Origin: Bacteroidia bacterium
GTDB lineage: Bacteria > Bacteroidota > Bacteroidia > Bacteroidales > Marinilabiliaceae
DNA: 58,331 bases
NCBI GenBank assembly: GCA_030526155.1
Contig: JAUNDI010000010.1
Coordinates: forward strand, 1-58,331
Direction of reading: 5' to 3'
Shown piece after piece: positions 26,236-34,636 of the stretch. Each line of letters starts with the position of its first letter. Position 1 is the first letter of the stretch. A program made the translations under genes and the position numbers. The notes beneath the pieces are model-generated. The model made no database searches. It saw only the letters and a program-made list of their open reading frames with translations, and was not told where the DNA came from.

Positions 26236-27498
26236 TTGATACAGAGAAAAGATCTCGAGCTGATGGCACCCGTCGGCTCATATGAATCGCTCCACGCTGC
26301 AATAGCGGCTGGAGCCGATTCGGTGTATTTGGGAATAGAGCAATTAAACATGCGCTCTAGGTCGTCCAATAACTTTACGCAAGACGATCTACGTGAGATA
26401 GCGAGAATAGCTCGTGAGTCGGGTGTGAAGACATACTTGACAGTCAACACTGTAATCTACGACAAAGAGCTGCCATTGATGCGACAGATAGTAGAGACTG
26501 CCAAAGAGGCTGAGGTAACAGCTATAATAGCATCTGACTTGGCGGTAATAGAGTATGCTAGACAGATAGGCGTAGAGGTTCATATATCTACACAATGTAA
26601 CGTCTCTAATACAGAAGCATTAAGATTTTTCAGTCGATATGCAGATGTAGTAGTGTTGGCGCGAGAGTTGGATATGGACCAAGTGGCGAATATACATAAG
26701 AACATTATTGAGCAAGATATTAGGGGGCCTAGAGGGGAGTTGGTGCAGATTGAGATGTTTGCCCATGGAGCATTGTGTATGGCGGTTTCGGGCAAATGTT
26801 ATTTGAGTTTAAATACCCTAGGTAGTTCGGCTAATAGAGGTGCGTGCCTTCAGATTTGTCGTAGAAAATATCTAGTACATGATGTGGAGACTGGCAATCA
26901 GTTGGAGGTAGACGGTAAGTATATTATGTCGCCAAAAGACCTTAAGACCATAGGATTCCTAGATAGAATGGTAAATAGTGGTGTTAGGGTATTTAAGATA
27001 GAGGGAAGAGCGAGGTCGGCGGATTATGTTAAGACTGTATGTGAATGTTATAATGAGGCATTGCAAGAGATCTGTGATGGTACATATAATGAAGAGTCGC
27101 GCACTAAGTGGGATGAGAAGTTGTCTACTGTGTTCAACAGAGGTTTTTGGGATGGTTACTACCAAGGCCAAACGATGGGAGAGTGGACCAATAACTCAGG
27201 TAATCTAGCAACAGAGAAGAAAGTCTTTGTGGGTACGGTACGCAACTATTTCAATAAAGTAGGAGTTGCTGAGATACAGTTAGAGACAGGAGATTTGTCT
27301 ATTGGTGATAAGACAATCATTATGGGTCCTACTACAGGGTGTATGGATGTTAATGTTAGTGAGTTAAGAGTAGATCTAAAGCCAGTAGAGAAGTCTGTCA
27401 AAGGAGACCTTTTCTCGATGCCTGTACCGGATAGGGTGAGAAAGAATGATAAGTTGTATAAAATAATAGATGCTAAGTTGGTAAAAGATAATCAATAA
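26236..27498 (+). CDS. peptidase U32 family protein (probable RNA hydroxylation factor)
   Basis: The 420-aa protein belongs to the U32 family. Despite the name, characterised members such as TrhP and RlhA take part in hydroxylating tRNA or 23S rRNA pyrimidines, with iron-sulfur and prephenate-dependent chemistry. Visible are ELMAPVGSYESLHAAIAAGADSVYLG at the start, the signature VFKIEGRARSADYVKTV near 255, and the conserved cysteines in HGALCMAVSGKCYLS and GACLQICRRKY. The start codon is TTG at 26236; the next ATG would remove nine residues that family members normally have. It follows the GH9 gene by 19 bases but is unlikely to be functionally linked. Which RNA it acts on cannot be told. Confidence 0.85.
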   Translation: MIQRKDLELMAPVGSYESLHAAIAAGADSVYLGIEQLNMRSRSSNNFTQDDLREIARIARESGVKTYLTVNTVIYDKELPLMRQIVETAKEAEVTAIIASDLAVIEYARQIGVEVHISTQCNVSNTEALRFFSRYADVVVLARELDMDQVANIHKNIIEQDIRGPRGELVQIEMFAHGALCMAVSGKCYLSLNTLGSSANRGACLQICRRKYLVHDVETGNQLEVDGKYIMSPKDLKTIGFLDRMVNSGVRVFKIEGRARSADYVKTVCECYNEALQEICDGTYNEESRTKWDEKLSTVFNRGFWDGYYQGQTMGEWTNNSGNLATEKKVFVGTVRNYFNKVGVAEIQLETGDLSIGDKTIIMGPTTGCMDVNVSELRVDLKPVEKSVKGDLFSMPVPDRVRKNDKLYKIIDAKLVKDNQ

Positions 27499-27521
27499 TT
27501 AGCAAATAAGTTGACTAGGAT

Positions 27522-28562
27522 ATGTCTAATGCTATGATTGGTTTGTCGCGAGATGCTGCTAATCTAGGGGCGCTCTACTCCAACCCTGAGTTTCTTCCAG
27601 GGTTGCTAGATAATATGCCCTTAGGCTTTTTGTATCTCAGTCTCATACATGATTCTACGGGAGAAGCTGTAGATGTAAAGATTGAGTCGGCCAATAAGAA
27701 TATTGAGCAATATATAGGTCGTAATCATCTTGAGGGGTATTCTGCTACGGAAGTTTTTGGAAGAGAGTCGAGACATTTGCTCAAGGTTTGTAGAGATGTT
27801 ATAAAATCAGAAGGTCGTTTAGAGGTAGATGACTTTCTGTTTGCCAACTCAGTGAAGTTGAGCGCCATAGTCTATATGCCTACGGAAGATGAGTTTGCTT
27901 GTTTTATCTCTCCCAACGAAGGTATTTTGCGACAAACTAACACTGAATTTGAAAATAATCCGCTTTTTAGCGAACCTCAGAACTTATTGCGCGTAAACGC
28001 CGATATTCAGTTCTTATTGAGGACGCACTTGAATGCGATTCTTGGATTTTCTGAATTAATACTAGAAGATACAGATCTAAAAAATAGAGACAGATATATG
28101 GAAATCATTAAAGAGAATGTGCAAACACTGATGGATTCTACTGTCATAAAAGGGAATGCAAACAGCACATCGCCTTCTGGACAACCTATAGGACAGCATG
28201 GAGGAAGTAGGCCACGTATATTGGTGGCAGAGGATACAGAGAGTAACTTCATGTTGGTTTCATATATACTTAAGTCGGAGTATGATTTGACTTGGGCTAA
28301 AGATGGAGTTGAGGCTGTAGAGTTCTTTGAGAAAGAGCAGCCTGATTTGATACTAATGGATGTTCGTATGCCACGTATGAGTGGTTTGGCTGCTACTGAG
28401 CGCATTAGAGAGGTTGATAAATCTGTACCTATTATTGCATTGACAGCATTTGCTTTTGAGAGTGATAAGGCAAAGACTATGGAGGCTGGCTGTACAGACT
28501 TTATTGCTAAGCCAATCAATGCGATGGCTCTTAAGGAGATTGTTAAGAGACATTTACGATAA
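27522..28562 (+). CDS. response-regulator protein with degenerate histidine-kinase remnant
   Basis: The 346-aa protein has three parts. Residues about 20-135 look like a PAS-type sensor region (ESANKNIEQYIGRNHLEGYSATEVFG). Residues about 158-208 resemble a HisKA dimerisation helix pair (LLRTHLNAILGFSELILED), but the phospho-acceptor histidine of the HELRTP motif is replaced by F164, and no HATPase domain follows. After a Gly/Ser linker, residues about 232-346 form an intact receiver domain with E237, D238, the phospho-acceptor D280, T308 and K330. It thus cannot phosphorylate itself in the ordinary way and must receive phosphate from elsewhere or act without it. It has no DNA-binding output. 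Cytosolic. An orphan Hpt gene lies 5.4 kb downstream. Confidence 0.85.
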   Translation: MSNAMIGLSRDAANLGALYSNPEFLPGLLDNMPLGFLYLSLIHDSTGEAVDVKIESANKNIEQYIGRNHLEGYSATEVFGRESRHLLKVCRDVIKSEGRLEVDDFLFANSVKLSAIVYMPTEDEFACFISPNEGILRQTNTEFENNPLFSEPQNLLRVNADIQFLLRTHLNAILGFSELILEDTDLKNRDRYMEIIKENVQTLMDSTVIKGNANSTSPSGQPIGQHGGSRPRILVAEDTESNFMLVSYILKSEYDLTWAKDGVEAVEFFEKEQPDLILMDVRMPRMSGLAATERIREVDKSVPIIALTAFAFESDKAKTMEAGCTDFIAKPINAMALKEIVKRHLR

Positions 28563-28592
28563 ACAGAAAAAATATATCCTAATAGATAATTA

Positions 28593-30023
28593 ATGGGACT
28601 ATTCAGTTTTCTCTTCGGAGGTAAATATCCATCGACCAAGTCGTATGAGAATAAGTGCATAAAGCACGAGGCGGACTACAAGCGATTTCTAGAGTTTGAG
28701 AAGTCGCAAAGTTTGGCTCGTTACAATGAGTTAAAGGCATTGTTGGCGACATCAGATTTCCAGGCAAAGGTGAATAAGTTGAAGAATGAGAAGTATTCTG
28801 ATACTGAGGCGTCGAAAAAGGAGTCTGAGTATAATGGTTTGGCCTCTTCAAGTGATATCAAGTCGTTCTTATACGTACAAAAGAAGGTAGAACCGAAGTT
28901 GAATTCTGCATTAGCTTCACAGAATTATGCAACCTATTTGGAGTTGCAGCCTGTGGTGGAGTCTTCAGAGTTCAAGGAGAAGATGGCAGTTAAGGGCTTC
29001 AAGAAGACAGAAGATTACCAAGTTTATAAGAGATACAAGAAGGCGGCAAAGTCGGGTGAGGTAAAATATATCAACAAGGTACAACCTAGTCAGATATACA
29101 AGAATTATCTTGCCACAAAGTCGGGTGATAGGCTTAAGAGATATTACGAATTGAAGGAGTATGTTTCGTCTCAAGAGTTTATCTCATTTAAGGCAGAGAT
29201 GACCGACAAGAAGCGATTCCAAAAGAGTGATGAGTATAAGCTTATTACAGAGTTTGAGTCGTTCTCTAAGGATAAGGAGATTGTTTGGTATAATAAGAGC
29301 AAGGAGGCAAATGCGTTTGCTGACGTTGCTAAGTGGCGATTGACATTCCAAGATGAGTTTGATGGTAACGCTTTAGATAGTAATAAGTGGACCTTCGGAT
29401 ACTATTGGGGTCAAGCGTTGAGTGGTTCTGTGTATAGCTTGGAGCAAGAGAAGCAAGCGTTCCAGAAGGGTAATGTGACGGTATCTGATTCTGAGATGAC
29501 CATTCTTACTCGTAAAGAGTTCGTTCACGGAACGGCATGGGGTGTACCATCAGGCTTTCAGGAGAAAGATTTTGAATTTACATCGGCGGTAGTTAATACA
29601 GGAGCTAGTTTCCGTCAGAAGTATGGTCGATTTGATTTCAAGGTTAAGTTTAACTTTACAAAACCTTTGACACATAATATTTGGTTGGCAGGAGAGAAAT
29701 CTGTTCCACAAATTAATGTAGTCAACTTCGGTTCCTTAAAGAAGAATCAAATTGAGACGGGAGTAGTTTCTAAGAATGGTGAAAAGGATGAAATCTTGGG
29801 AGGTACAAACTTCAGTGACGGTTACTATATAATATCTCTTCTTTGGACTCCAGAGAAATTGGTTTGGAGTGTTAATGGTGTAGAGGTTCATACTATTAGA
29901 GGAGTTATTCCACAAGAGGAGATGTATATTGCATTGAGTAGCAATCTTACTGAGGGTGCGCCAAAACTCAAGGAGTCGGCAATGACTCTAGATTGGGTTA
30001 GGGTATATACATGGCAAGAGTAG
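28593..30023 (+). CDS. cytosolic protein with helical repeats and a catalytically substituted GH16-like domain
   Basis: The 476-aa protein has no signal peptide or transmembrane segment. Residues about 25-245 are charged helical repeats: three units about 70 residues apart share a pattern of YxEL, a V-x-S-x-EF motif and an F-x-K-x-x-(D/E)-Y motif (anchors at L47, L118 and L187). Residues about 247-475 resemble the GH16 laminarinase-like fold (TFQDEFDGNALDSNKWTF at its start, LDWVRVYTW at its end). The GH16 catalytic motif E-I-D-I-x-E is replaced by Q373-I-N-V-V-N378, so all three carboxylates are amides. A carbohydrate-binding or structural role is more likely than hydrolysis. It follows the receiver protein by 30 bases and may be co-transcribed. 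Confidence 0.78.
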   Translation: MGLFSFLFGGKYPSTKSYENKCIKHEADYKRFLEFEKSQSLARYNELKALLATSDFQAKVNKLKNEKYSDTEASKKESEYNGLASSSDIKSFLYVQKKVEPKLNSALASQNYATYLELQPVVESSEFKEKMAVKGFKKTEDYQVYKRYKKAAKSGEVKYINKVQPSQIYKNYLATKSGDRLKRYYELKEYVSSQEFISFKAEMTDKKRFQKSDEYKLITEFESFSKDKEIVWYNKSKEANAFADVAKWRLTFQDEFDGNALDSNKWTFGYYWGQALSGSVYSLEQEKQAFQKGNVTVSDSEMTILTRKEFVHGTAWGVPSGFQEKDFEFTSAVVNTGASFRQKYGRFDFKVKFNFTKPLTHNIWLAGEKSVPQINVVNFGSLKKNQIETGVVSKNGEKDEILGGTNFSDGYYIISLLWTPEKLVWSVNGVEVHTIRGVIPQEEMYIALSSNLTEGAPKLKESAMTLDWVRVYTWQE

Positions 30024-30043
30024 TGCGAAAAAGTGTTAACTAG

Positions 30044-30074
30044 TTGCATTAGTGGCAAAAATGTTATATATTCG
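30044..30074 (+). promoter_or_regulatory. probable promoter of the acyl carrier protein gene
   Basis: TTG at 30044-30046, N20, then TATATTCG at 30067-30074 (one mismatch to TAnnTTTG). A leader of about 43 bases follows. Confidence 0.45.
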
Positions 30075-30122
30075 CACCGAATTATAGTTAGAAATTAAAT
30101 CACATAAATACTTTTAATTAAA

Positions 30123-30359
30123 ATGGAAGAACTAGTAAAGCAAATAAATGAGGTTTTGGCTGAAGAGTTTGAGGTAGAGGTAAGCGATATCACAGATGAC
30201 GCTAACATCAAGGAGACACTTGGTCTTGACAGCTTGAGCCTTGTTGATATGGTTGCTTTGATTGAGAGCACATTTGGTGTAAAGATTCAGGGTACTGAGG
30301 TAGGTACTATCAAGACATTCCAGAATCTTTATGACTTCATTGCAGCTCGCAAGAACTAA
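30123..30359 (+). CDS. acyl carrier protein
   Basis: A 78-aa acyl carrier protein whose phosphopantetheine attachment serine lies in GLDSLSLVDM (Ser38 area), with the following helix VALIESTFGVKI. It carries acyl chains for fatty acid or specialised lipid assembly. The sequence is acidic as usual. It differs from a housekeeping AcpP context because no fabF, fabD or fabG is adjacent. Instead an MMPL-type lipid exporter follows, after a terminator-like hairpin. ACP and MMPL pairs occur in aryl-polyene and other surface-lipid clusters, but the biosynthetic enzymes are not here. It could be the general AcpP or a dedicated one. Confidence 0.9.
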   Translation: MEELVKQINEVLAEEFEVEVSDITDDANIKETLGLDSLSLVDMVALIESTFGVKIQGTEVGTIKTFQNLYDFIAARKN

Positions 30360-30392
30360 GATTCAACTTTTCATGCCAATGCTCCATGCTTA

Positions 30393-30414
30393 GCTTGATT
30401 AGAGCGAGGTATTG
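30393..30414. repeat. 11-bp unit pair, locus E
   Basis: Two units, GCTTGATTAGA then GCGAGGTATTG, the second matching GCGAGGTATAA of locus A at nine of 11 positions. They lie inside an inverted repeat (GATTCAA at 30360-30366 and TTGAATC at 30412-30418), between the acp and MMPL genes. As a two-unit match this is the weakest member of the family. Confidence 0.35.
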
Positions 30415-30429
30415 AATCAAACGTACAAA

Positions 30430-30475
30430 ACGTCCACCTATATAATTTAATTGTATAGGTGTGACGTATTTTTTT
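30430..30475 (+). terminator. Rho-independent terminator after acp
   Basis: A long stem from ACGTCCACCTATA pairs with TATAGGTGTGACGT with one bulged base and an 11-base loop, followed by seven Ts. It suggests that most acp transcripts end before the MMPL gene. Confidence 0.8.
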
Positions 30476-30494
30476 AATTTACTATTAAGCCCTA

Positions 30495-33005
30495 ATGAGG
30501 GTTATAATATCATCTACAAGAATGACTAGACTTGTATTGTCAATATATAGTTTCTTTAGGACCCATAAGATAGTGATGTGGTCTCTATTGTTGGTTTCTA
30601 CTGCAATTCTTGCAGTATTGGGTTCAAAAGTAGAATACGAAGAGGATATTTCGAGCTTGCTTCCTAAGACGAATAATAGTAATGAGAAGTTAGCATTTGC
30701 AAATCTTCGCGTTAAGGATAAGATATTTGTTCTATTGACTTCAAGTAGTGATGAGCAGTTGGACGCTGAGTATCTAGCCGATTTGACTGATGAGTTTGTA
30801 GAGGGTTTAGAAGAGAAAGATGCTGACAATGGTCGCATAAGAGATATTTTGTATCAGATAGATGAGACGATTCTTATGGATGCTATGGGTTATATTGCAG
30901 ATAATTTCCCATGCTACGTACAGGAGTCGGACTATGCTATGATTGATAGCCTATTGAGTGAGGAGAGTATCAATGCTCAAATGGCAAAGAATTATGCGTT
31001 GCTTACAAGTTCAAGCGGTGCGCTTGTAAAGGATATAGTCAAGATAGATCCTATAGGTATGAAATCTATCTTGATGGACAGATTTAAGGATGTAAAAGAT
31101 GGATTGGGAAGTAGTCAGGTAATTATATCTAGTCATTTATTCACCCCTGACTCGACCACATCATTGGTATATATATCACCAAACTTTAAGTCGTTTGACT
31201 CTAAGAGTGGTCGTCAATTAGTTGACATGATAGAGTCGCACATTGAGGAATTTGAGTTGGCAAATCCTGATGTTAAGGTATATTTCCATGGTTCGCCAGT
31301 TCAGAGTGTGTATAACTCTAAGCAAGTAAAGAGTGATTTGTCGTTGACAGTTACTATATCATTGATAATCTGTTTGATTATTATAGGATTGTGCTTTAAG
31401 AATAAGTCGACACTTCTTTTGATAGTTCTTCCTGTATTATGGGGTGCATTATTCTCTTTAGCTATGATGTACCTAATTAGAGGCACCATGTCATTGATGG
31501 CATTGGGAATTGGAGCGATAGTTTTAGGAGTAGCATTGAGTTATTGTTTGCATGTTATTACACATTATAAATATGTAAGTACGCCTGAGAGGGTAATAGC
31601 AGAGCAAGCTAAGCCAGTGTCTCTAGGATGTTTGACTACTATAGGATCATTCCTAGGCTTGTTGTTTACACAATCATCATTATTGAAAGATTTTGGATTG
31701 TTTGCAAGTTTTGCTTTGATAGGAACTACATTTTTTAGTCTCGTGTTCTTGCCGCACTTCTTCAATCCATCTAGAAATAGGAAATCTAAGAAGGCATTTG
31801 TTACCTTAGAGAAGATAAATTCGCATCCATTTGAGAAGCATAAGTGGTTGATAGTATCTATTGTTGTAATAAGCCTTGTGTCGTTCTATACACAACGTTG
31901 GGTGACATTTGATGCTAACCTTGCGAATATTGGATACAATGCTCCAAAGGTTATGGAGTCGAAGGATTTATTGGCCTCGAAGACACAGCCAGGGTATGTT
32001 ACAACATATTACGCTTCGGCATCTAATGATTTGGATAGTGCCTTGATGCTCAGTAGGCAGGTTAGCTCATGTATGGACAGCTTGAAGAATCTTGGGTTGG
32101 TAAAGACTTACAGCAAAGCTTCAAAATTGTTCCTTACAGAAGAAGAGCAGCAGGCAAATCTTGATGCTTGGACAGAGTATTGGGATGAGGAGAAGATAGA
32201 GAATGTGATGGGGAAGGTGTTTAGAGCTGGTGCAAAATATGGGTTGAAGCCATCTTTCTTCTATCAGTTCCAAGATATGTTGGAGGCAGACGATATAGAG
32301 CCACAATCATTGTATGAAGCTGATATCATTCCAGATGGTTTGTTGGCAAATATGATAGAGCATACAGATGGCGTCTATATGGTATTTACCCCTGCGCAGA
32401 TGACGTTGGAGAATCAGAAAGCAGTTGGTGAATCTGTAGCCTCTATTAAAGATTGTGTGGTTGTAGATCCGATGTTCTATGCTACGAATATGGTAGAGAC
32501 AATAAATGATGACTTCCAGATAGCTTTGAATATATCAATGTTGTTTGTGTTTGTAGTATTATTATTGTCATTTAAGAATCTTGTATTGAGTATACTTGCA
32601 TTTATACCTATGATGCTTAGCTGGTATATAGTACTAGGAGTTATGGGTATATTGGGAATGCAGTTTAACTTGATAAATATTGTGATATCTACCTTTATAT
32701 TTGGCATAGGTGTAGATTACAGTATATTTGTGATGGATGGCTTGCTCAGTAAAGCCAAGAGTGAGAGTGACCCGATGTTGTTGGTATATCATAAGACAGC
32801 TATATTCTTCTCTGCTGTGGTGTTGATAATCTTTACGGGGTCATTGTTATTAGCTACCCATCCAGCTATAAAGTCTATCGGTTTGGCTACGATAATTGGT
32901 ATGTCATCTGCGGTTATTTTAGCATATACACTTCAGCCATTCTTGTTCCGCCAATTGGTTAACTTTATGGTTAAGAGAGGGTGGAAAGCTAAGTGGTTGA
33001 ATTGA
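30495..33005 (+). CDS. MMPL/RND-superfamily lipid exporter
   Basis: The 836-aa protein is a 12-helix RND-type transporter of the MMPL (hopanoid/lipid exporter) kind. There is one N-terminal helix, a periplasmic loop of about 220 residues, a five-helix bundle (about 275-430, with SLTVTISLIICLIIIG and GAIVLGVALSYCLHVITHYK), then the same layout again (helix near 450, loop, bundle about 665-825 with FIFGIGVDYSIFVMDGLL). The GVDYS motif holds the proton-relay aspartate typical of MMPL members. ATG 30495 is given; ATG 30522 (MTRLVLSIYSFF) is an equally good start. Its placement after an acyl carrier protein suggests it moves a lipid across the inner membrane. Cargo unknown. Confidence 0.85.
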   Translation: MRVIISSTRMTRLVLSIYSFFRTHKIVMWSLLLVSTAILAVLGSKVEYEEDISSLLPKTNNSNEKLAFANLRVKDKIFVLLTSSSDEQLDAEYLADLTDEFVEGLEEKDADNGRIRDILYQIDETILMDAMGYIADNFPCYVQESDYAMIDSLLSEESINAQMAKNYALLTSSSGALVKDIVKIDPIGMKSILMDRFKDVKDGLGSSQVIISSHLFTPDSTTSLVYISPNFKSFDSKSGRQLVDMIESHIEEFELANPDVKVYFHGSPVQSVYNSKQVKSDLSLTVTISLIICLIIIGLCFKNKSTLLLIVLPVLWGALFSLAMMYLIRGTMSLMALGIGAIVLGVALSYCLHVITHYKYVSTPERVIAEQAKPVSLGCLTTIGSFLGLLFTQSSLLKDFGLFASFALIGTTFFSLVFLPHFFNPSRNRKSKKAFVTLEKINSHPFEKHKWLIVSIVVISLVSFYTQRWVTFDANLANIGYNAPKVMESKDLLASKTQPGYVTTYYASASNDLDSALMLSRQVSSCMDSLKNLGLVKTYSKASKLFLTEEEQQANLDAWTEYWDEEKIENVMGKVFRAGAKYGLKPSFFYQFQDMLEADDIEPQSLYEADIIPDGLLANMIEHTDGVYMVFTPAQMTLENQKAVGESVASIKDCVVVDPMFYATNMVETINDDFQIALNISMLFVFVVLLLSFKNLVLSILAFIPMMLSWYIVLGVMGILGMQFNLINIVISTFIFGIGVDYSIFVMDGLLSKAKSESDPMLLVYHKTAIFFSAVVLIIFTGSLLLATHPAIKSIGLATIIGMSSAVILAYTLQPFLFRQLVNFMVKRGWKAKWLN

Positions 33006-33017
33006 TGCTAGAGTAAG

Positions 33018-33875
33018 ATGTCTGATATGACGATAGATAATAATGTCCAGATTCCGTCTACCAATTCTGAGAAGAAAGATAGGCGGGAATGGACTGTTAT
33101 GAATTTATTTATTCAGTCGTATCAGAACTTTCCTGCTAGGGGAGAGGTGAGCAAGAGTGAGAGGCCTGATTTTATAGTAGACACACCGAGCAAGCGTATT
33201 GGTATAGAGCTTACCGAGTTGAAGTATGATAGAGAGGATAGTGAGTTTAATATGCGAGCTCATGAAGACTTCTTAAACCAGGTAATGTGTTATGCAGAAT
33301 CAGCTTACTTGAAGAGTGAGATAGACTCATCGTTGCCCTTAGTTGTAGATGTGCGTTTTTCTGAGCGAATATCACCATTAGTTGCACAGTGTGATAGTAG
33401 AGATAGTGAGAAGAAGGCCGAATTGATGAGGCTAGGATTAGCTCAGGAGATAGCAAATATAGTATCAGAGAATTTGCCGGTAGCCACAGGTAAGCAATAT
33501 ATAGTAGATAGGACTTCGAAGTATGGTGATATGCATCTGCCATCATTTATTGAGAAGATAGCCATTACTAATGTTTCTGGTCTACTGAAAGAGCATTTGT
33601 GGTATGCCAGTATATCAACTAGGGTCAAACCCTTGTCTATTCAGAGCATCTCCCAGAGGATAAAAGATAAAGACAAGAAGTTGGAAGGCTATGATACAGG
33701 GTGTGATGAACAGTGGTTATTGATAGTTCAGAATAGTTTCTTGATGTCGGCCAAGTTTGATCCTATTGCAGCAAATAAGGCATTAAAGCATAAATATCCG
33801 GCAAAATTTGATAGGGTATTGATTTTTGAGAGGTCACATGCAAAAGTTACAGAACTTAAAATTTTAAAAGAATAG
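33018..33875 (+). CDS. hypothetical protein, possible PD-(D/E)XK-like nuclease fold
   Basis: The 285-aa cytosolic protein is not recognised as a named family. One region resembles the PD-(D/E)XK core: RPDF with D51 in the first strand, then IGIELTELKYD with E64-L-T66 in the second strand, where the usual lysine is a threonine. Near the C-terminus GCDEQWLLIVQNS and FDRVLIFER look like the later core strands of such folds. No restriction or modification partner is nearby. It starts 12 bases after the MMPL gene, so it is in the same transcript, but that is probably accidental. The function is unknown; the nuclease idea is a fold-level guess. Confidence 0.55.
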   Translation: MSDMTIDNNVQIPSTNSEKKDRREWTVMNLFIQSYQNFPARGEVSKSERPDFIVDTPSKRIGIELTELKYDREDSEFNMRAHEDFLNQVMCYAESAYLKSEIDSSLPLVVDVRFSERISPLVAQCDSRDSEKKAELMRLGLAQEIANIVSENLPVATGKQYIVDRTSKYGDMHLPSFIEKIAITNVSGLLKEHLWYASISTRVKPLSIQSISQRIKDKDKKLEGYDTGCDEQWLLIVQNSFLMSAKFDPIAANKALKHKYPAKFDRVLIFERSHAKVTELKILKE

Positions 33876-33897
33876 TGCTACTTTTAGAATTTTAAGC

Positions 33898-33905
33898 TAT
33901 ATTTG
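33898..33905 (+). promoter_or_regulatory. -7 box before the Hpt-STAS pair
   Basis: TATATTTG matches TAnnTTTG, 38 bases before the Hpt ATG and 22 bases after the previous stop. No clear -33 box is seen. Confidence 0.4.
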
Positions 33906-33943
33906 CACTTGTCTGAGAGTATAGTATGATTCGATAAGATACT

Positions 33944-34291
33944 ATGGTTGTAGACTTGACATATTTAGAAGGTGCTACAGATGGCGATAAAGAGTTGATT
34001 TCGCAATTAGTTCAGATATTTACTGAGCAAGTTGAGGAGTTTACGTCTGAGATGAGGATATCTCTTGAGAATTTAGATTCGGAGAGGTTGAGGAGAGTTG
34101 CACATAAAGCTAAAGGTAGTATCTCTTCTCTTGGGATGAATGAGGTGCGAGAGATGTTACAAGAGATGGAGGATTATTGTGTAGGTAGAGAGAAGATAGA
34201 TGATTTAGTAGATGTACAGGAAAAGGTAGATTGGTTTGTGGAGAGATGTCGAGTTGCATTAGTAGAATTGAACAGTTATCTCGAAGGCTAA
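33944..34291 (+). CDS. Hpt domain phosphotransfer protein
   Basis: The 115-aa protein is a stand-alone histidine phosphotransfer domain: a four-helix bundle with the phospho-accepting H54 in AHKAKGSISSLGM, the conserved K57 and G58 three and four residues on. It would shuttle phosphate between receiver domains in a phosphorelay. It is cytosolic and lies 36 bases before a STAS-domain gene, with which it probably forms a two-gene operon. The receiver protein at 27522 is the nearest possible partner, but no complete histidine kinase is in the window. The N-terminus could begin a few codons later. Confidence 0.85.
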   Translation: MVVDLTYLEGATDGDKELISQLVQIFTEQVEEFTSEMRISLENLDSERLRRVAHKAKGSISSLGMNEVREMLQEMEDYCVGREKIDDLVDVQEKVDWFVERCRVALVELNSYLEG

Positions 34292-34327
34292 TTTGACTAT
34301 AAAGGATAAAGGTAAATATAACACTAT

Positions 34328-34636
34328 ATGATTGAAGTAAATCGAAACCCAGAAGAGATCGTTGTATCTGTTACAGGTACTAATAGAGTAACTGTGACTA
34401 ACGCAGGTGAGCTTAAGACTGCTGTAGTTGATTGTCTCTCTAAAGAGAAGGCTAATGTAGTCTTGAATATGGGAGAGGTAAAGTACATAGATAGTACAGG
34501 TATCTCTGTATTGATTTCTGGCGTAAAAGTTGCACGAGAAAATAATCTACGTTTTGAGTTGAGTAACGTTCAAGAAGAGGTTATGAAGCTCATTAGATTA
34601 ATGAAGATTGACAAGATTATTGATATTCGCGGTTAA
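34328..34636 (+). CDS. STAS domain protein (anti-sigma factor antagonist-like)
   Basis: The 102-aa protein is a single STAS domain of the SpoIIAA type. The phosphorylatable serine motif YIDSTGISVLISG is intact, with S54 or T55 as the acceptor. Such proteins bind and are phosphorylated by serine kinases in partner-switching modules that control sigma factors or other outputs. No RsbW-like kinase, PP2C phosphatase or cognate sigma factor is in the window. Pairing with an Hpt protein suggests crosstalk between a phosphorelay and a partner switch. Its last 20 bases overlap the 3' end of the convergent serine hydrolase gene. Confidence 0.85.
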   Translation: MIEVNRNPEEIVVSVTGTNRVTVTNAGELKTAVVDCLSKEKANVVLNMGEVKYIDSTGISVLISGVKVARENNLRFELSNVQEEVMKLIRLMKIDKIIDIRG

